NCBI RefSeq assembly: GCF_004000785.1
Contig: NZ_BILX01000015.1
Location: 1-64,000 of the forward strand
Length of the DNA: 64,000 bases
From: Paenibacillus ehimensis NBRC 15659
GTDB taxonomy: Bacteria > Bacillota > Bacilli > Paenibacillales > NBRC-103111
Reading direction: 5' to 3'
Numbering within the stretch: the stretch's first letter is position 1; each line of letters starts with the position of its first letter. Positions 1 to 8,642 of this stretch are shown in pieces. The translations under genes and the position numbers were made by a program. The notes beneath the pieces were generated by a model, which ran no database searches, was not told where the DNA came from, and worked only from the letters and a program-made list of their open reading frames with translations.

Positions 1-1347
1 AAAAACGTTCAGAATCTTGCCGTGCTCCTCGGCATCAATCAGCGATAGATCAACTATTTTTTGGGTCGGACTTTCGATCATATGTTCAGCTACGCTGAGG
101 TAATGACGGATCAATTGCGCCACTTCGTTTTCATCAAACAGCTCCATACGGTAATCCAGATGCAGGACGAGCTTTCCGTCATCCAGCATCTCGACCATGT
201 GAAGATCGAAGTCGTTCACGATATCCCCGCAAAAATCGTTATCCGCCTGCATGACCGAATCGCCAAACGGAGCAAAGCTCAACGTGCGGTATTGGATGGA
301 CGCCCCGAATAAGCGCTGGATATCCTGGCTGCGCCGGGCCTCCCGCAGGTCCTGAACGATCTTGTTATACGGATAGCGCTGATGGCGCAGGATCGAGGCC
401 TGCTCTTTGGCTACGGTTTGCAGGAAAGCCAGCAACTCGGACTCGGGCTCCACCCGAACCCGGGTTGCGACGGTGCTGACGAACATGCCGATCGTATCTT
501 TTTCTTTCTTCGACGTCCGGTTCGCGTACAGCGTGCCGATCGGAATGTCCTGCTCCTGCGTCATTTTGTACATGTAGATATATAAAGCAGTCAAGAAGAA
601 CGTGAACAGACTGATCCCGTTTTGCTCGCAAAACGATTTCACCCCTTGGTAAAGCCCGTCGTTCAGCACGACGCTTTCCCGTCTGGCGGCTGTGCCGAGC
701 GTTAAGGGATTGTAGGATTTCAGCCCGAGCGTCTCCGGGAACTCGCTGAATTTGTCCATCCAGTACGCTTTATCTTTTTGATAGCGGTCGGATTGCTCGT
801 ACTCCTGCTCCACTTGAATAAAATCGAGATAGGAAGGCGGGTTTTTCCCCGCAACGGCCGAAGTCTTCCCGCTAACGATCTGCGAGTAATGCTCGCTGAT
901 TTGGTTGACGGCCTGATTCATGGACACGCCGTCAGTCACGATATGATGCATTTTAAAATTGAACCAGGTTTCTTCCGCGCCGATCCGAAGAATAACGAAC
1001 CGGTACAAATCCGAATCCAACAGCTCGAACGGCACCAGATTATGACGGCGCACCCATTCCTCCGCCTGCGCTTTGTCCAGATTGAGGCATTCGATTTCCT
1101 GATCGGCGTGCGGCCTCACATATTGACGGGGAACCCCATTATCCGACACGATGCGGATTCGAAACGAATCGTTCCGGGCAATCACTTGGTTAATGGCTTG
1201 CTTCAAGGCGTCGACCTGCACATGGCCCTTTATTTTAACCGTCCCGATGATGGTGGACGTATTGCGGTGCGGATAAAGCAATTCCGTATACCAAATCCGC
1301 TGCTGAGGCTGCGTTAACGCATAAAATTGGACCTTACTTCCGCTCAT
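1..1347 (-). CDS. Nonribosomal peptide synthetase, N-terminal condensation domain (3' end outside window)
   Basis: The frame is open from the ATG at 1347 to the left edge (449 codons), so only the N-terminus is present. It starts directly with a condensation domain: a C1-like stretch TQPQQRIWYTELL (residues 12-24) and the catalytic HHxxxDG motif MHHIVTDG (133-140, His135 the presumed general base). Condensation domains join an upstream acyl or peptidyl group to the amino acid on the next carrier protein. A protein that starts with this domain either receives a chain from another NRPS or acylates the first residue, as in lipopeptides. An AGGGGAG ribosome site precedes the ATG. It is the last visible gene of a thioesterase-ABC-ABC-NRPS series. 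Adenylation domains, and so the product, lie outside the window. Confidence 0.93.
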   Translation of the reverse strand, partial: MSGSKVQFYALTQPQQRIWYTELLYPHRNTSTIIGTVKIKGHVQVDALKQAINQVIARNDSFRIRIVSDNGVPRQYVRPHADQEIECLNLDKAQAEEWVRRHNLVPFELLDSDLYRFVILRIGAEETWFNFKMHHIVTDGVSMNQAVNQISEHYSQIVSGKTSAVAGKNPPSYLDFIQVEQEYEQSDRYQKDKAYWMDKFSEFPETLGLKSYNPLTLGTAARRESVVLNDGLYQGVKSFCEQNGISLFTFFLTALYIYMYKMTQEQDIPIGTLYANRTSKKEKDTIGMFVSTVATRVRVEPESELLAFLQTVAKEQASILRHQRYPYNKIVQDLREARRSQDIQRLFGASIQYRTLSFAPFGDSVMQADNDFCGDIVNDFDLHMVEMLDDGKLVLHLDYRMELFDENEVAQLIRHYLSVAEHMIESPTQKIVDLSLIDAEEHGKILNVF

Positions 1348-1427
1348 GAGTCTCTCCCCTTGTGAAAATATTTGGAAAAGATATCCTGTAAACCGTCGTC
1401 TGCCTACCGTATCGCATCCGGCGGACA

Positions 1428-3209
1428 TCAGGCCGGTTGTCCGGCCGGATCCGCTCGAAACTGCAAATGATACAGCTCCGCATAGTGCCCCCCTTCGGCG
1501 AGCAATTGCTGGTGAGTCCCCTTCTCCTTCACCTCGCCCTCGGCAATGACGCAAATGACGTCCGCCTGCTCTACCGTAGACAGCCGATGGGCGATGACAA
1601 GGGTCGTCCGCCCCTGCATGAGCGCCTGAACCGCTTGCTGCACCTCATGCTCCGATTCGGCGTCCAGCGCCGACGTCGCTTCGTCGAGCAGCAAAATCGG
1701 CGCGTTCTTCAGCAGCGCCCGGGCAATGGCAAGGCGCTGGCGTTGGCCGCCGGACAGATTGACGCCCCGCTCGCCGACGACGGTATCGTAGCCGCCCGGC
1801 AGCTCGGTAATGAACGAATGGGCGTACGCCGCTTTCGCTGCGGCCTCCACTTCCTCCATCGAGGCTTCGGGAGAGCCGAAACGGATATTGTCGGCGACGG
1901 TGCCGTGAAACAGCGTCGATTCCTGCGGGACGTAAGCCATAAAGTTCCGGATCTCCGCCAGCGTATAGTGTCCCGCCGCCTTCCCCCGGATCGTCACCGT
2001 TCCCTCGTCCGGAGGGTAGAAGCCAAGCAGCAGCTTCATGACGGTGCTTTTGCCGCCTCCGCTCGGACCGACGAGCGCCGTCGTCCGTCCCTCCTCCACC
2101 GTCAGGTTGAACCGCCGCAAAACCGTGCGGGACGGATCGTAGCCGAACGAAACGCCGTTGAATTCCAAGGCCGCCTGCGGAGAAGCGGCGATGGGCGCTT
2201 GATCGGAGGGCGCAATCGTCCCGGGAAAACGCTCCGGTTCCCCGGGTTCGTCCAAAATCTCGCGGATCCGGGTCAGGCTCGCAAACGAGTTCTGCATCAG
2301 CGAGACGGCGGAGCCCAGTTGAAGAAACACCGCCGAAATGCCGGTTTGCAGCTGCACGATTTGCCCTAGCGTGCCAAGCTCCATCTGCTTCCAGGAGACC
2401 ATCAGGAGACCGATCACAAGCATGCCTCCCAAGGTCAGAAACTCGATGAAGAAATTGCACGCGTCCTGCAGACCGAGATGGCGGCCCTGCTTGATTCCGG
2501 TATCGCTTACCGCGTCGCTGGCTTCGCTGCACAAGCGGCCGACCTTTCCTTTCAAGGCGAACAGCTTGACCACCTGAAGGCCGGTCAGCAGATCGCTGAG
2601 CCGTTCCGTAAACCGTGCCGTCTGCTCCTGCAGCCGTCCGCTTATCGTCCGCATCTTCCCGGCGAACCTGGCATTCAGCCAGGCCGACAGCAGGGTAAGT
2701 CCGAACGTGACCAAAGCAAACCGCCAATCCAGCGCAAGCAGAATCACGATCGAGCTGACGAACATGGTAATTTCCAAAATGATGGATCGCATATATTCCG
2801 TATACGCCCGTTCCAGCGTCTGCACATCGTTGGTCATCCGGGAGATCAGATCGCCGGAATGACGTCCTTCCGCCGCCCGGTAAGGCAGTCGGCCGATATG
2901 CGCGAACAATTGCAGGCGGATGTCCGCCAAAGTCAATTTCACGCAGCGGTGGTACGCATAGCTGCATAAGGGCGATAAAATGCTCAGCGCCAAAAACGTG
3001 CCGCACACCAGATAAATCGCCCGGTAAAGCTCCGCCGTATCCCGGTTGACCACAAAATCAAGCAGGTACCGGAGCACGAAAGAAAGCAAAATCGGGACGC
3101 TTGCGTTGGTGAGGCTATTGCCGAACAAACCGACGTAGTACAGCTTGCTTCGCGGCTTCATAAACGACATCAAGTGCCGAAAATCATCGAACCCCTGCTT
3201 GAAGGTCAT
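1428..3209 (-). CDS. ABC exporter half-transporter (membrane domain + ATPase), second of a pair
   Basis: A 593-residue type IV ABC half-exporter. The N-terminal ~320 residues hold a six-helix membrane domain. The ATPase follows with Walker A GPSGGGKST, signature LSGGQRQRLA and Walker B ILLLDEATSALD. I use the ATG at 3209, which has AAGGAGGGGAG just upstream; the frame extends further to 3275 without a better start. The start lies 26 nt inside the end of the preceding ABC gene, which suggests translational coupling and a heterodimer of the two halves. Its place between a thioesterase and an NRPS makes export of, or immunity to, the peptide the likely role; that is inference from context. Confidence 0.92.
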   Translation of the reverse strand: MTFKQGFDDFRHLMSFMKPRSKLYYVGLFGNSLTNASVPILLSFVLRYLLDFVVNRDTAELYRAIYLVCGTFLALSILSPLCSYAYHRCVKLTLADIRLQLFAHIGRLPYRAAEGRHSGDLISRMTNDVQTLERAYTEYMRSIILEITMFVSSIVILLALDWRFALVTFGLTLLSAWLNARFAGKMRTISGRLQEQTARFTERLSDLLTGLQVVKLFALKGKVGRLCSEASDAVSDTGIKQGRHLGLQDACNFFIEFLTLGGMLVIGLLMVSWKQMELGTLGQIVQLQTGISAVFLQLGSAVSLMQNSFASLTRIREILDEPGEPERFPGTIAPSDQAPIAASPQAALEFNGVSFGYDPSRTVLRRFNLTVEEGRTTALVGPSGGGKSTVMKLLLGFYPPDEGTVTIRGKAAGHYTLAEIRNFMAYVPQESTLFHGTVADNIRFGSPEASMEEVEAAAKAAYAHSFITELPGGYDTVVGERGVNLSGGQRQRLAIARALLKNAPILLLDEATSALDAESEHEVQQAVQALMQGRTTLVIAHRLSTVEQADVICVIAEGEVKEKGTHQQLLAEGGHYAELYHLQFRADPAGQPA

Positions 3210-4989
3210 GCTCTCCCCTCCTTGCTGCCTGCGAACGGTCAAGTCCGGCGGTATCCTCGTCCTCCGCAGCCGCAAACTGCTGAACGTATAATTTGCTGTA
3301 GACTCCTTGATGTCTCAGCAGCTCGTCGTGTGTCCCGCTCTCCGCGATCCGCCCTTGATCCAGCACGATAATACGGTCGGCCTGCCGGACGGTCGACAAC
3401 CGGTGAGCGATGACAAGCACCGTACGGCCACCCATCATGCTCTTCAGAGCGCTCTGCACAAGCGCCTCGGATTGGCTGTCGAGCGCCGAGGTAGGCTCGT
3501 CCAGCAGCAGCAGGGAGGTATCCTTCAGGAACGCCCTGGCGATGGCGATCCGCTGCTTTTGCCCGCCGGACAGACCGCCTCCCCGTTCGCCGAGCGGCGT
3601 CTCATAGCCTTGCGGAAGCTGCATGATAAATTCATGCGCATGCGCCGCTTTCGCCGCCTCGACGATTTCCTCGCGGGTGGCGCATGCGCGCCCGTAACCG
3701 ATATTTTCGGCAATGGTGGCCGGAAAAAGATACGATTCCTGTGACACCAGCGATAAGCGGGCGCGCAGCTCGGCCGGATCCCAATCGGACAGCGGACGGC
3801 CGAACACTTCGATCGTGCCGCCGCCATCCGGCTCGGGCTCGTAAAATCCGCATAGCAGCTTAAAAAGAGTGCTTTTGCCGCCTCCGCTGCCGCCGACAAT
3901 CGCTACCGTTTCGCCTTCGTTCACCTGAAAGCTGATTCCGTCCAGCACCTTCGTCTCGCCGTCGTAGGAGAACGTCACCGCCTCGAATCGTACCGGAGCG
4001 GCATCGGGAAGGACCGGCCCGCTCATTTGCCCTTTTCGTTCCGTCGGCCAATCCAGCGCCTCGAACAAATGCTGGGCGGCTCCCGCAGCTTCTTTGACTT
4101 GCGAAATCATTGTCGGCAGCATCGAAATCGGCTGCAGAATGAACGTAATGAGATAGAGAAACAGGACGATCCCGCCTGCGCTCAGCTCCCCTTGCGCGAT
4201 CAAATAACCGCCGTAGGCAATGACCAGAATAATGGGCGTGGAGAAGAGCGCGACGCCTATAGGCGTGATCGCCGCATACCGCTTTTCCATGCGCAAGCCT
4301 TGCCGGATCACCTCGTTCATGATCAGCGTATATTTTTGCAAAAAGGCCGCCTGCATGTTGAATGCTTTGACGATGGCCATCCCGCCGATCGCGTCTTGGG
4401 CCACGACATTCAGCTCGCTGAGCTTTTCCTGAAGCTGCGCCGAATACGATTGAATCGGCTTGTTCAGCAAAGCGGCCAAGACGATGCCGAGCGGCATCAG
4501 CACCAGACTGGACAGCACCAGCTTCCAGCTCGTGAGCAGGAGCAGGGTCAGAGCGCCGACAAAAACAACAGGCAGATAGAACAGATTGGCGAAATGCTGG
4601 ATGAAAAAGTTTTGCAGCACGGCGGTATTGTTCGTCAGTCGGGAGACCAGGTCTCCCGTAAAACGGCGCTCCACGCTCGACATCGTCAGATCGCCGAACC
4701 GGTCCACCAGCTCGTTACGCAAATCCCTTAACGCGCTGACGCTAAATCTTGCTGAAGCGTATTTGATGACAAATTTACACGGCATTCCGACCAATACCAT
4801 CGCAAGGACCATAAGAATGATTGCGATAGGCGAACCGATCGTTCCCTCGGCCAATCGTTCGATGGCTTTGCCCAACACGATATCGATGGCAGCCACACAG
4901 AGGGAAGCGAACACCGTGACCGCAACCCATGGAAAATAAGGTTTGACATAGCGGGCCAATCTGGAAAAAGCGGGGGTTCGTTTGGACAA
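3184..4989 (-). CDS. ABC exporter half-transporter (membrane domain + ATPase), first of a pair
   Basis: About 601 residues: a six-helix exporter domain followed by an ATPase with Walker A GGSGGGKST, signature LSGGQKQRIA and Walker B LLLLDEPTSALD. I choose the TTG at 4989, because AGGAGG sits seven bases before it and the protein then opens with a short basic segment before the first helix; the in-frame ATG at 5046 lacks such a site. It overlaps the next ABC gene by 26 nt. Both halves keep intact Walker A, Walker B and signature motifs, so no degenerate ATP site is obvious. Probably half of a heterodimeric exporter for the product of the adjacent NRPS. Confidence 0.92.
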   Translation of the reverse strand: MSKRTPAFSRLARYVKPYFPWVAVTVFASLCVAAIDIVLGKAIERLAEGTIGSPIAIILMVLAMVLVGMPCKFVIKYASARFSVSALRDLRNELVDRFGDLTMSSVERRFTGDLVSRLTNNTAVLQNFFIQHFANLFYLPVVFVGALTLLLLTSWKLVLSSLVLMPLGIVLAALLNKPIQSYSAQLQEKLSELNVVAQDAIGGMAIVKAFNMQAAFLQKYTLIMNEVIRQGLRMEKRYAAITPIGVALFSTPIILVIAYGGYLIAQGELSAGGIVLFLYLITFILQPISMLPTMISQVKEAAGAAQHLFEALDWPTERKGQMSGPVLPDAAPVRFEAVTFSYDGETKVLDGISFQVNEGETVAIVGGSGGGKSTLFKLLCGFYEPEPDGGGTIEVFGRPLSDWDPAELRARLSLVSQESYLFPATIAENIGYGRACATREEIVEAAKAAHAHEFIMQLPQGYETPLGERGGGLSGGQKQRIAIARAFLKDTSLLLLDEPTSALDSQSEALVQSALKSMMGGRTVLVIAHRLSTVRQADRIIVLDQGRIAESGTHDELLRHQGVYSKLYVQQFAAAEDEDTAGLDRSQAARRGEHDLQAGVR

Positions 4990-5205
4990 ATGGGAGCCTC
5001 CTATTCCTTGCAGATAGCCGATGGTCTTTAAATTCCTAAGCCTCAAAATGCGTTTGTTATCCCAATCTCCTCTCGCTTTGTCGGTATGTTTATCCGGCTT
5101 CCTCTCTCACCCTTTCGATAGATGTCACGTTTCATCGTACTCTTGCCAAATCAATGAATATTATTCCGATAAAATTTATGTAGTATATAAAAGGAATTGT
5201 CCCTC

Positions 5206-5221
5206 GATAACAGAGGTTATC
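5206..5221. promoter_or_regulatory. Short inverted repeat in thioesterase-ABC intergenic gap
   Basis: Perfect 6-bp arms GATAAC and GTTATC separated by AGAG, in the AT-rich 272-bp gap between the thioesterase stop and the first ABC start. It could be a small operator. It is too short and lacks a T-run, so it is not a convincing terminator. No clear sigma-A promoter was found next to it, so the exporter and NRPS genes may be read from the thioesterase promoter. Confidence 0.3.
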
Positions 5222-5261
5222 TTCCGCCCCCTCTCAACCATGGACATGTAGCATGGCTGGC

Positions 5262-6032
5262 TTATCGGAAAACAGCCGGTTTCTTGGGCGTAGACAATAC
5301 GTGTATCATGCTGTCGATAATCCCCGTCTCCTGCTCATGGAGAAAGAAGTGATTGCCCTCGAACAGCTGCAGCTTGAAGTCGCTGCTTGTATGCTCCTGC
5401 CAAGCGTGGAGCGAGTCTAAGCTCACATCATGATCTTGTGTCCCCCCAAAAACGGTGATCGGGCAGCTCAGCGGCTCTTGCGGATGGTAAACGTACGTTT
5501 CGCAAACGGCGAAATCCGAGCGCAGTCGAGGCATGACAATTTGCATCAATTCGTCATTCTCCAAAATTTCTTCAGGTGTTCCCTTGATGAGTCGCAGCTC
5601 TTTCTTGAATTGATCGTCTGGCAGGCGATGAAGTATTTTTCTTGTGGAGGCGTGGTGCGGTGCGGCTTTTCCTGACGCGAAGAAGTGTACAGGCAATACA
5701 CGATGTTCCAGATACAGCTGCCGGGCCGTTTCAAAAGCGATCAGCGCGCCCATGCTGTGTCCGAAAAAAGCGAAAGGCGAATGCAGGAATGGCGTCATTT
5801 CCGAAACAAGCGATTGCACGATGTCCGGAAGAGAGCTCAGCGGGCTCTCCAATGCCCTGCTTTCCCGGCCCGGGAGTTGAACGGGGCATACTTTAATCTC
5901 TGGCGGAAACTTTCGTTTCCAGTTGCCGAATACGGACGCTCCGCCGCCTGCATAAGGAAAGCAAAATAAACGAAGCTGCATGCGCGAGCCGGCCTCGGTA
6001 TTCGGAAACCAAGAAGGCGTTCGTGAAATCAT
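5262..6032 (-). CDS. Type II thioesterase (external NRPS/PKS editing thioesterase)
   Basis: A 256-residue alpha/beta hydrolase of the stand-alone thioesterase II family. It has the early FCFPYAGGGASVF stretch, the nucleophile elbow GHSMG (Ser93) and the C-terminal catalytic histidine in GNHFFLHEQ (His228). Such enzymes remove wrongly loaded acyl groups from NRPS carrier proteins. The usual length is about 240 residues, so it is intact. GAAGGGGAGGG precedes the ATG at 6032. It is the first gene of the minus-strand series leading to the two ABC genes and the NRPS, which is a typical neighbourhood. Confidence 0.93.
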   Translation of the reverse strand: MISRTPSWFPNTEAGSRMQLRLFCFPYAGGGASVFGNWKRKFPPEIKVCPVQLPGRESRALESPLSSLPDIVQSLVSEMTPFLHSPFAFFGHSMGALIAFETARQLYLEHRVLPVHFFASGKAAPHHASTRKILHRLPDDQFKKELRLIKGTPEEILENDELMQIVMPRLRSDFAVCETYVYHPQEPLSCPITVFGGTQDHDVSLDSLHAWQEHTSSDFKLQLFEGNHFFLHEQETGIIDSMIHVLSTPKKPAVFR

Positions 6033-6084
6033 GTGGACCCTCCCCTTCTATGTGTTGTCGAAGCGCGAATCCCATTCTCTGCTA

Positions 6085-6090
6085 ATTATA
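6085..6090 (-). promoter_or_regulatory. Candidate -10 element for the thioesterase-ABC-NRPS operon
   Basis: A perfect TATAAT reading on the minus strand, about 50 nt before the thioesterase ATG. No good -35 hexamer lies 16-18 bp upstream, which suggests an activator-dependent promoter or a chance match in AT-rich DNA. Confidence 0.4.
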
Positions 6091-6562
6091 TACAAATACT
6101 AGGACCTATTGGCATGAGACATAAAGCCTAATTTTGGGAAAAGAAATTTATAGGAACCAAAATAGCCATTTTCACTCATTTATGGAACAAAATCATATTC
6201 GCTTTTTATTTTCATTTTTTCTTTCATTTAACAGATTGGCTTGGTCATTTTACATTTCATTCATTTTCGTTCTAAAGAAACGGTAAATTGACGCCGAATT
6301 TCGAAAACCAAATCTAAAAAAAGTCAAGTTCCATTAGACTTCCCATGTCGTATCCATTCATAGCCATTTTCTCGTGATTTACGAAACTAAAAAAACCAAA
6401 ACAAAGATTTCGTTAACATAAAGCGGTCTCCGGCGGCGCTTCCCAAAAAATGCTCTTGTCGAATCATGTCAAACAAACATTCCCGGAATCGAGACTTAAG
6501 ACCCATATGCCTGATTCACAAAATTTCATCATGCTTATTGTGCACTGTGCAAGGTAGAAACG
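6091..6562. other. AT-rich non-coding region upstream of the NRPS operon
   Basis: About 470 bases with no credible gene on either strand, much more AT-rich than the surrounding GC-rich genes. A 12-bp direct repeat, ATAGCCATTTTC, occurs at 6162-6173 and 6360-6371. It could be a regulator site for the NRPS operon, but two copies in AT-rich DNA are weak evidence. The base composition resembles regulatory DNA in front of secondary-metabolite operons. Confidence 0.5.
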
Positions 6563-6587
6563 GTAAAAAAACACCCGACAGGTGTTT
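6563..6587 (-). terminator. Intrinsic terminator of the AraC operon
   Basis: Read on the minus strand: arms AAACACC and GGTGTTT around a five-base loop, followed by a run of Ts, about 35 nt after the AraC stop codon. It ends the Gfo-Gfo-AraC operon. Confidence 0.85.
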
Positions 6588-6621
6588 CCCGCGTTCGATA
6601 GGCGAACGAAGGAGAACGGCG

Positions 6622-7602
6622 TCAGGTGTCCGGAAACGAGCGGTTATGTTTAACGTCATGCTGCAAGCGGTACTGCATCGGCGTGGTGCCGAGTCTCTTC
6701 TTGAATACGTAATGCAAATAGTTGGCGCTGGAGAAGCCGTTCTGAAACGCAATCTGATCGATGGTGAGCTCGCTCTCGGCCAATTCCTTGCAAATTTGCG
6801 CGAGCCGCACATGCTCGATGTACTCGCTGAACGTGCCTCCCGTCTGCTCGCGAAAAATGCGCTGCAGCTGCCTCGGGCTGACCTGCACCCGCTCCGCCAC
6901 CGCCTCCAGCGTTAACGGCGCCATGTAGTTGTCCTTAATAAACTGGGCGGCAAGCTGGTAGCGGTAGTTTTTCATATCGCGGGACGGCAGGTCCCGCTGC
7001 GGCGTATCGTCGTAGGCGCGCGTCATCCGCAGCAGCACCTGAATGATCGCTTGCTTGATCACCGTCAGGACGCCCGGCTGATTCTCGTACCATGCCCGGT
7101 AGGCGGTCAAGAAGCATTCCATCGCCTTGTATTTGTCGGCCATCGGCCGCGGTGGCAGCTGCTCCAGGCGGCGGATGCACGCTTCCGCCTCCGCCTGCTC
7201 CCAGCGGGCTCCCCACGCCTCCGAATCTGCCGTCTCTTCCGCATCCAGCTTCTGAATATCGATATGCAAACACAGCTCATCCATCGCCTCCAAGGCGTCG
7301 GCCTCCTGATAATGCAGGAGACCGGGACCGGTCAAATACATCTGGCCTTCCTGCAGCGAATACGGCTCGCTGCCGAGAATGACCTTCCCTTTGCCGCGCG
7401 GGATGAAGTGAAACTCGTAGTCCGAATGCTTATGAAAATGAACGATCCGGCCCGGAGCAAAGCTGGTATGGTGAAAGTTAAGCATGCGAATGCCGTATCG
7501 GCCCCATTTGAACTCCACCTCCAGCCGGTCAAGCGCCGTCGGGTTTTCCAGCATCAGCTCGTACGGATACGGCCTCGCGCCGATTCGGGATTGGCCGTTC
7601 AT
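6622..7602 (-). CDS. AraC-family transcriptional regulator with cupin-like sensor domain
   Basis: 326 residues. The N-terminal ~170 residues resemble an AraC cupin sensor (histidine-rich FHKHSDYEFHFIPRGKG around residues 55-72). The C-terminal ~100 residues hold two helix-turn-helix motifs, LTLEAVAERVQVSPRQLQR and LTIDQIAFQNGFSSANY, ending in the usual family signature. The ATG overlaps the TGA of the upstream oxidoreductase by four bases, so the two are translationally coupled. It probably senses a sugar or polyol and controls the two oxidoreductase genes; the ligand cannot be read from sequence. Confidence 0.92.
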   Translation of the reverse strand: MNGQSRIGARPYPYELMLENPTALDRLEVEFKWGRYGIRMLNFHHTSFAPGRIVHFHKHSDYEFHFIPRGKGKVILGSEPYSLQEGQMYLTGPGLLHYQEADALEAMDELCLHIDIQKLDAEETADSEAWGARWEQAEAEACIRRLEQLPPRPMADKYKAMECFLTAYRAWYENQPGVLTVIKQAIIQVLLRMTRAYDDTPQRDLPSRDMKNYRYQLAAQFIKDNYMAPLTLEAVAERVQVSPRQLQRIFREQTGGTFSEYIEHVRLAQICKELAESELTIDQIAFQNGFSSANYLHYVFKKRLGTTPMQYRLQHDVKHNRSFPDT

Positions 7603-8618
7603 GGCTGCAAATCGCTAAGCCGGCAGGCCGCCCCGGAACGTGCGGACAAGTTCGAAGCTTCCATTAACCGCGTCAGGTCCAGCGCAAGCCCGATATTTTC
7701 GTCCGCCGTCGTCCCTTGCTGAATATGGGCTACCCACTGATGAAAAGCCGACGGGCGACCGGCAGGAAGCTCCTGCACGCGCCATTCCCCGTCCGACGCT
7801 GCTCCGCCCTTCGCCGTGCGCACGAGCAAGCGGTTGTCGTGCGTCGAATAGAGCAAGCTGCCTTCCGTGCCGTGCACTTCGATCACGAACGGCGAGTGGC
7901 GGTTGACGAAGCCCGCCTCCACGACGGCAAGCGCCCCGCTGGCATAACGCAGCACGGACACCGCATTGTCCTCAACTTCCCGGCCGGTGACGTAGCCATA
8001 GCTGGCCGATACGCTCTCCGGCATGCCCAGGAACAAACGGGCCAGATACATCGGATGGCAGCCGAGGTCGATCATTGCGCCGCCGCCGCATTGCCCGGCG
8101 TTGTAGAAGTGCGCGGGAAGCCAGCCGTTCGCCGATTGCTCGTTCGGAATTGCGCCGTTATGGGACAGCCGCGTACGGACGAGCGTCACTTCGCCAAGCA
8201 ATCCCCCGTTCAATACGTCCTGTACGGCCAGCGTATAGCTTTCGTTCAAGCGCGGAAGCGAGACCGTTAGTTTGACCCCGGCCTTGCGGACCGCCTCCAT
8301 AATTTCGTTGCTTTCCTTCAGCGTCGGCGCCACGACTTTTTCCGTAAAAATATGCTTGCCCGCTTGCGCCGCAGCCACCATCACATCGCGGTGCAGGTTG
8401 GTCGGCGTATCGACAATCACCGCATCGATATCCGGCTGGGCGAGAAGCTCATCCAGCTTGTCGTAAAACCGCACGCCCCGCGCTTCCGCTTCCCGGCGTC
8501 CGCGCTCCGGCAGCTCATCCCATACGGCCACAATGTCCGTGTCCGGATGCTCCGCCGCCTGCTTCGCGTAATCGGCGGCATGCACATGCCAAAAGCTGAG
8601 CATCGCTACTCTGATCAT
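7599..8618 (-). CDS. Gfo/Idh/MocA-family oxidoreductase
   Basis: 339 residues from the ATG at 8618, which has GAAGGAAGG nine bases upstream; a second ATG at 8627 lies too close to that site. The N-terminal Rossmann domain is followed by the C-terminal substrate domain with GGGAMIDLGCHPMYLARL. The family EKP motif is changed to EKV (TEKVVAPT), keeping the catalytic lysine but losing the proline. Members reduce or oxidise sugars, inositols or amino-sugars with NAD(P). It lies between a second member of the family and an AraC regulator. Confidence 0.9.
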   Translation of the reverse strand: MIRVAMLSFWHVHAADYAKQAAEHPDTDIVAVWDELPERGRREAEARGVRFYDKLDELLAQPDIDAVIVDTPTNLHRDVMVAAAQAGKHIFTEKVVAPTLKESNEIMEAVRKAGVKLTVSLPRLNESYTLAVQDVLNGGLLGEVTLVRTRLSHNGAIPNEQSANGWLPAHFYNAGQCGGGAMIDLGCHPMYLARLFLGMPESVSASYGYVTGREVEDNAVSVLRYASGALAVVEAGFVNRHSPFVIEVHGTEGSLLYSTHDNRLLVRTAKGGAASDGEWRVQELPAGRPSAFHQWVAHIQQGTTADENIGLALDLTRLMEASNLSARSGAACRLSDLQP

Positions 8619-8642
8619 CGTTCCCATCCTTCCTTCGGGCGC

